The notes under the pieces were generated by a model. The model did no database searches. It saw nothing but the letters and a program-made list of their open reading frames with translations, and was not told where the DNA came from. This document shows positions 62,841-64,000 of a stretch of 64,000 nt of DNA, in pieces. The DNA comes from Pelagadaptatus sp034112445. Its GTDB lineage: Bacteria; Pseudomonadota; Gammaproteobacteria; Pseudomonadales; Cellvibrionaceae. Location of the stretch: positions 62,001-126,000 of the forward strand of contig JAWUVI010000022.1 of the NCBI GenBank assembly GCA_034112445.1, in the 5' to 3' direction. The stretch's first letter is position 1. Each line of letters opens with the position of its first letter. The translations under genes were made by a program, and so were the position numbers.

Positions 62841-62920
62841 GAAATTAGTTTTACTCTTTGAATTAGCACTACTTAAAATTAGTACTACTTAGAATTAGCA
62901 CTACTTAGAATTAGTAACTA
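62841..62920. repeat. 16-bp tandem repeat array
   Basis: Unit GAATTAGCACTACTTA at 62860-62875, then variants at 62876-62891, 62892-62907 and a partial 62908-62920; a more diverged copy begins at 62841. The array fills most of the gap between the acyl-CoA dehydrogenase stop and the SDR start, and would lie in the leader of the SDR gene if it has its own promoter. Confidence 0.88.
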
Positions 62921-62943
62921 GAACCTACCATAGGGTAAGCCTG

Positions 62944-64000
62944 TTAATCTAAAATACTGCTGTAATTATCTGAAAACACATCACGACCAATAATCAATTT
63001 CATGATTTCTGAGCTGCCAGCAAGAATCCGATTAATTCGAGCACCAGTAAACATCTGGCAGATTGGATACTCTTGCATATACCCGGCGCCACCGTGCAGC
63101 TGAACACCCAAATCCAACATGCGCCACTCAATCTCTGAGGCTTGCAACTTAGCTTTAGCCGCCATATTGGCCGTCAGTTTGCCTTGGTTGTGCAAGGTCA
63201 CACAGTGATCTACATACACTTGCATTATGTCTATTTCCGAATCCATCTCGGCCATTTTAAATTGAGTGTTTTGCATGTAAGACAAAGGCTTACCAAATAC
63301 TTTGCGCTCCATGACAAAGTCACGAGTTAAATTAAAGGCACGTCTTGCATGAGCAATGTTTCCAGTTGCCGCAATCAAACGTTCTTCAGCCAAGCCTTCC
63401 ATCAAATAGTAAAAACCTTTATCCGGCTCACCCAATATATTTTCTTTAGGAATTTTTACATTACTGAAAAATAACTCGGCGGTGTCTTGCGCCTTCATCC
63501 CCATTTTATCCAGATTACGACCACGCTCGAAACCTTCCATGCCGCGTTCAACAACCATCAGTGCTAAAGCGTAGGGATTATTTTCTGGATCCGTTTTAGC
63601 CGCAACAATAACGTAGTCGGCATTAATGCCGTTCGATATATAGGTTTTAGAGCCGTTCAATAAAAAGTGGTCGCCCATATCTTTGGCGGTTGCTCGCATA
63701 CCCGACAAATCACTGCCCGCATCAGGCTCAGTCATCGCTACCGCAAGAATTTTTTCACCGCTAACACAATCCGGTAAAAATCGCATTTTCTGCTCTTCGC
63801 TACCAAAATTTTCAAAATAAGAACCCACTAAACGGCTATGCAGTGTATTAAACCATTCACCACATCCGGCTCGACACGTTTCTTCCATAATCACTTGTTC
63901 AAAACGGAAATCTTTATCGCCCATACCACCGTATTTTTCATCCGGCCATATCATTAAAAAACCTTGGTCTCCGGCCTTTTTAAAAATTTCTCGATCAACA
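62944..64000 (-). CDS. acyl-CoA dehydrogenase (5' end outside window)
   Basis: FAD enzyme that makes the trans-2,3 double bond in acyl-CoAs. The frame stays open beyond the internal Met at 63954 to the window edge (upstream residues read REIFKKAGDQGF, typical of the N-terminal domain). Signatures are AVAMTEPDAGSDLSGM, KTYISNGINADYV and HGGAGYMQEYPICQMF. The medium-chain Glu position near the C-terminus is Ala (ILAGSSEIM), while a Glu stands at the isovaleryl/long-chain position (LAEERLIAA). A long-chain or branched substrate is therefore more likely. Confidence 0.93.
   Translation of the reverse strand, partial: VDREIFKKAGDQGFLMIWPDEKYGGMGDKDFRFEQVIMEETCRAGCGEWFNTLHSRLVGSYFENFGSEEQKMRFLPDCVSGEKILAVAMTEPDAGSDLSGMRATAKDMGDHFLLNGSKTYISNGINADYVIVAAKTDPENNPYALALMVVERGMEGFERGRNLDKMGMKAQDTAELFFSNVKIPKENILGEPDKGFYYLMEGLAEERLIAATGNIAHARRAFNLTRDFVMERKVFGKPLSYMQNTQFKMAEMDSEIDIMQVYVDHCVTLHNQGKLTANMAAKAKLQASEIEWRMLDLGVQLHGGAGYMQEYPICQMFTGARINRILAGSSEIMKLIIGRDVFSDNYSSILD

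Noticed and set aside
62841..62920. CRISPR array
   Set aside because: The 16-bp units are directly adjacent without spacers, so this is a plain tandem repeat; no cas genes are present.

Overview
The window looks like an ordinary chromosomal segment of a free-living, probably marine, gammaproteobacterium of moderate GC. Gene content and order follow the Pseudomonadales/Cellvibrionales pattern: dusB-fis-purH-purD; trpE-trpG-trpD-trpC near coq7, an OsmC-like gene and vfr; lptD-surA-pdxA-rsmA-apaH; dksA-gluQ-cbrX-cbrA-cbrB-pcnB-folK-panB; and fMet tRNA-rimP-nusA-infB-rbfA-truB-rpsO-pnp. The accessory genes and several missing neighbours suggest a Cellvibrionales or Spongiibacteraceae-like organism rather than Pseudomonas. 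That placement is inference and no species is claimed.

Layout. 1-5.3 kb: end of a DUF3426 gene, dusB-fis, purH, purD. 5.3-13.4 kb: a periplasmic solute-binding protein gene overlapping vfr, an OsmC-like gene, coq7, a DUF3422 membrane protein and the trp genes, mostly on the minus strand. 13.7-18.8 kb: a membrane-anchored esterase, rpe, a DUF3530 protein, and the murU/amgK peptidoglycan-recycling pair. 18.9-25.7 kb: lptD-surA-pdxA-rsmA-apaH. 25.7-31.1 kb: msrA, ppa, a repeat protein of unknown function, cysE, an M15 peptidase, a TfoX-C protein, a Rieske protein and sfsA. 31.3-41.3 kb: dksA-gluQ, the CbrXAB carbon/nitrogen sensing system, pcnB, folK, a deoxynucleoside kinase and panB. 41.3-50.8 kb: the translation/RNA-metabolism operon on the minus strand. 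50.8-54.5 kb: initiator tRNA and a broken copy, a cyclic-nucleotide-domain protein, a histone H1-like protein, an acyltransferase, a ferredoxin and a molybdopterin-binding protein. 54.5-64 kb: an accessory region with a DUF3604 protein, an AraC-family regulator divergent from a Baeyer-Villiger-type monooxygenase, two SDRs, an MDR oxidoreductase, an enoyl-CoA hydratase/isomerase and an acyl-CoA dehydrogenase. It reads as a catabolic island for a cyclic or branched compound; the substrate is unknown.

The most interesting non-coding structure lies between cbrB and pcnB (37.3-37.7 kb). Four helically phased GTTAC/GTAAC half-sites precede a textbook sigma-54 promoter. The promoter drives a roughly 200-nt AAN-triplet-rich transcript that ends in an intrinsic terminator. 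This is the position and architecture of the Pseudomonas Hfq-sequestering RNA CrcZ, so I call it a CrcZ-like sRNA. Other structures are: a 235-nt rimP-nusA-infB leader with a strong promoter and two consecutive intrinsic terminators; a tandem duplication of the fMet tRNA in which one copy has its anticodon arm replaced; a 17-bp pnp leader hairpin; a three-way-junction palindrome between lptD and surA; and a protein with four exact 28-residue repeats. I saw no prophage, insertion sequence, CRISPR array or rRNA.
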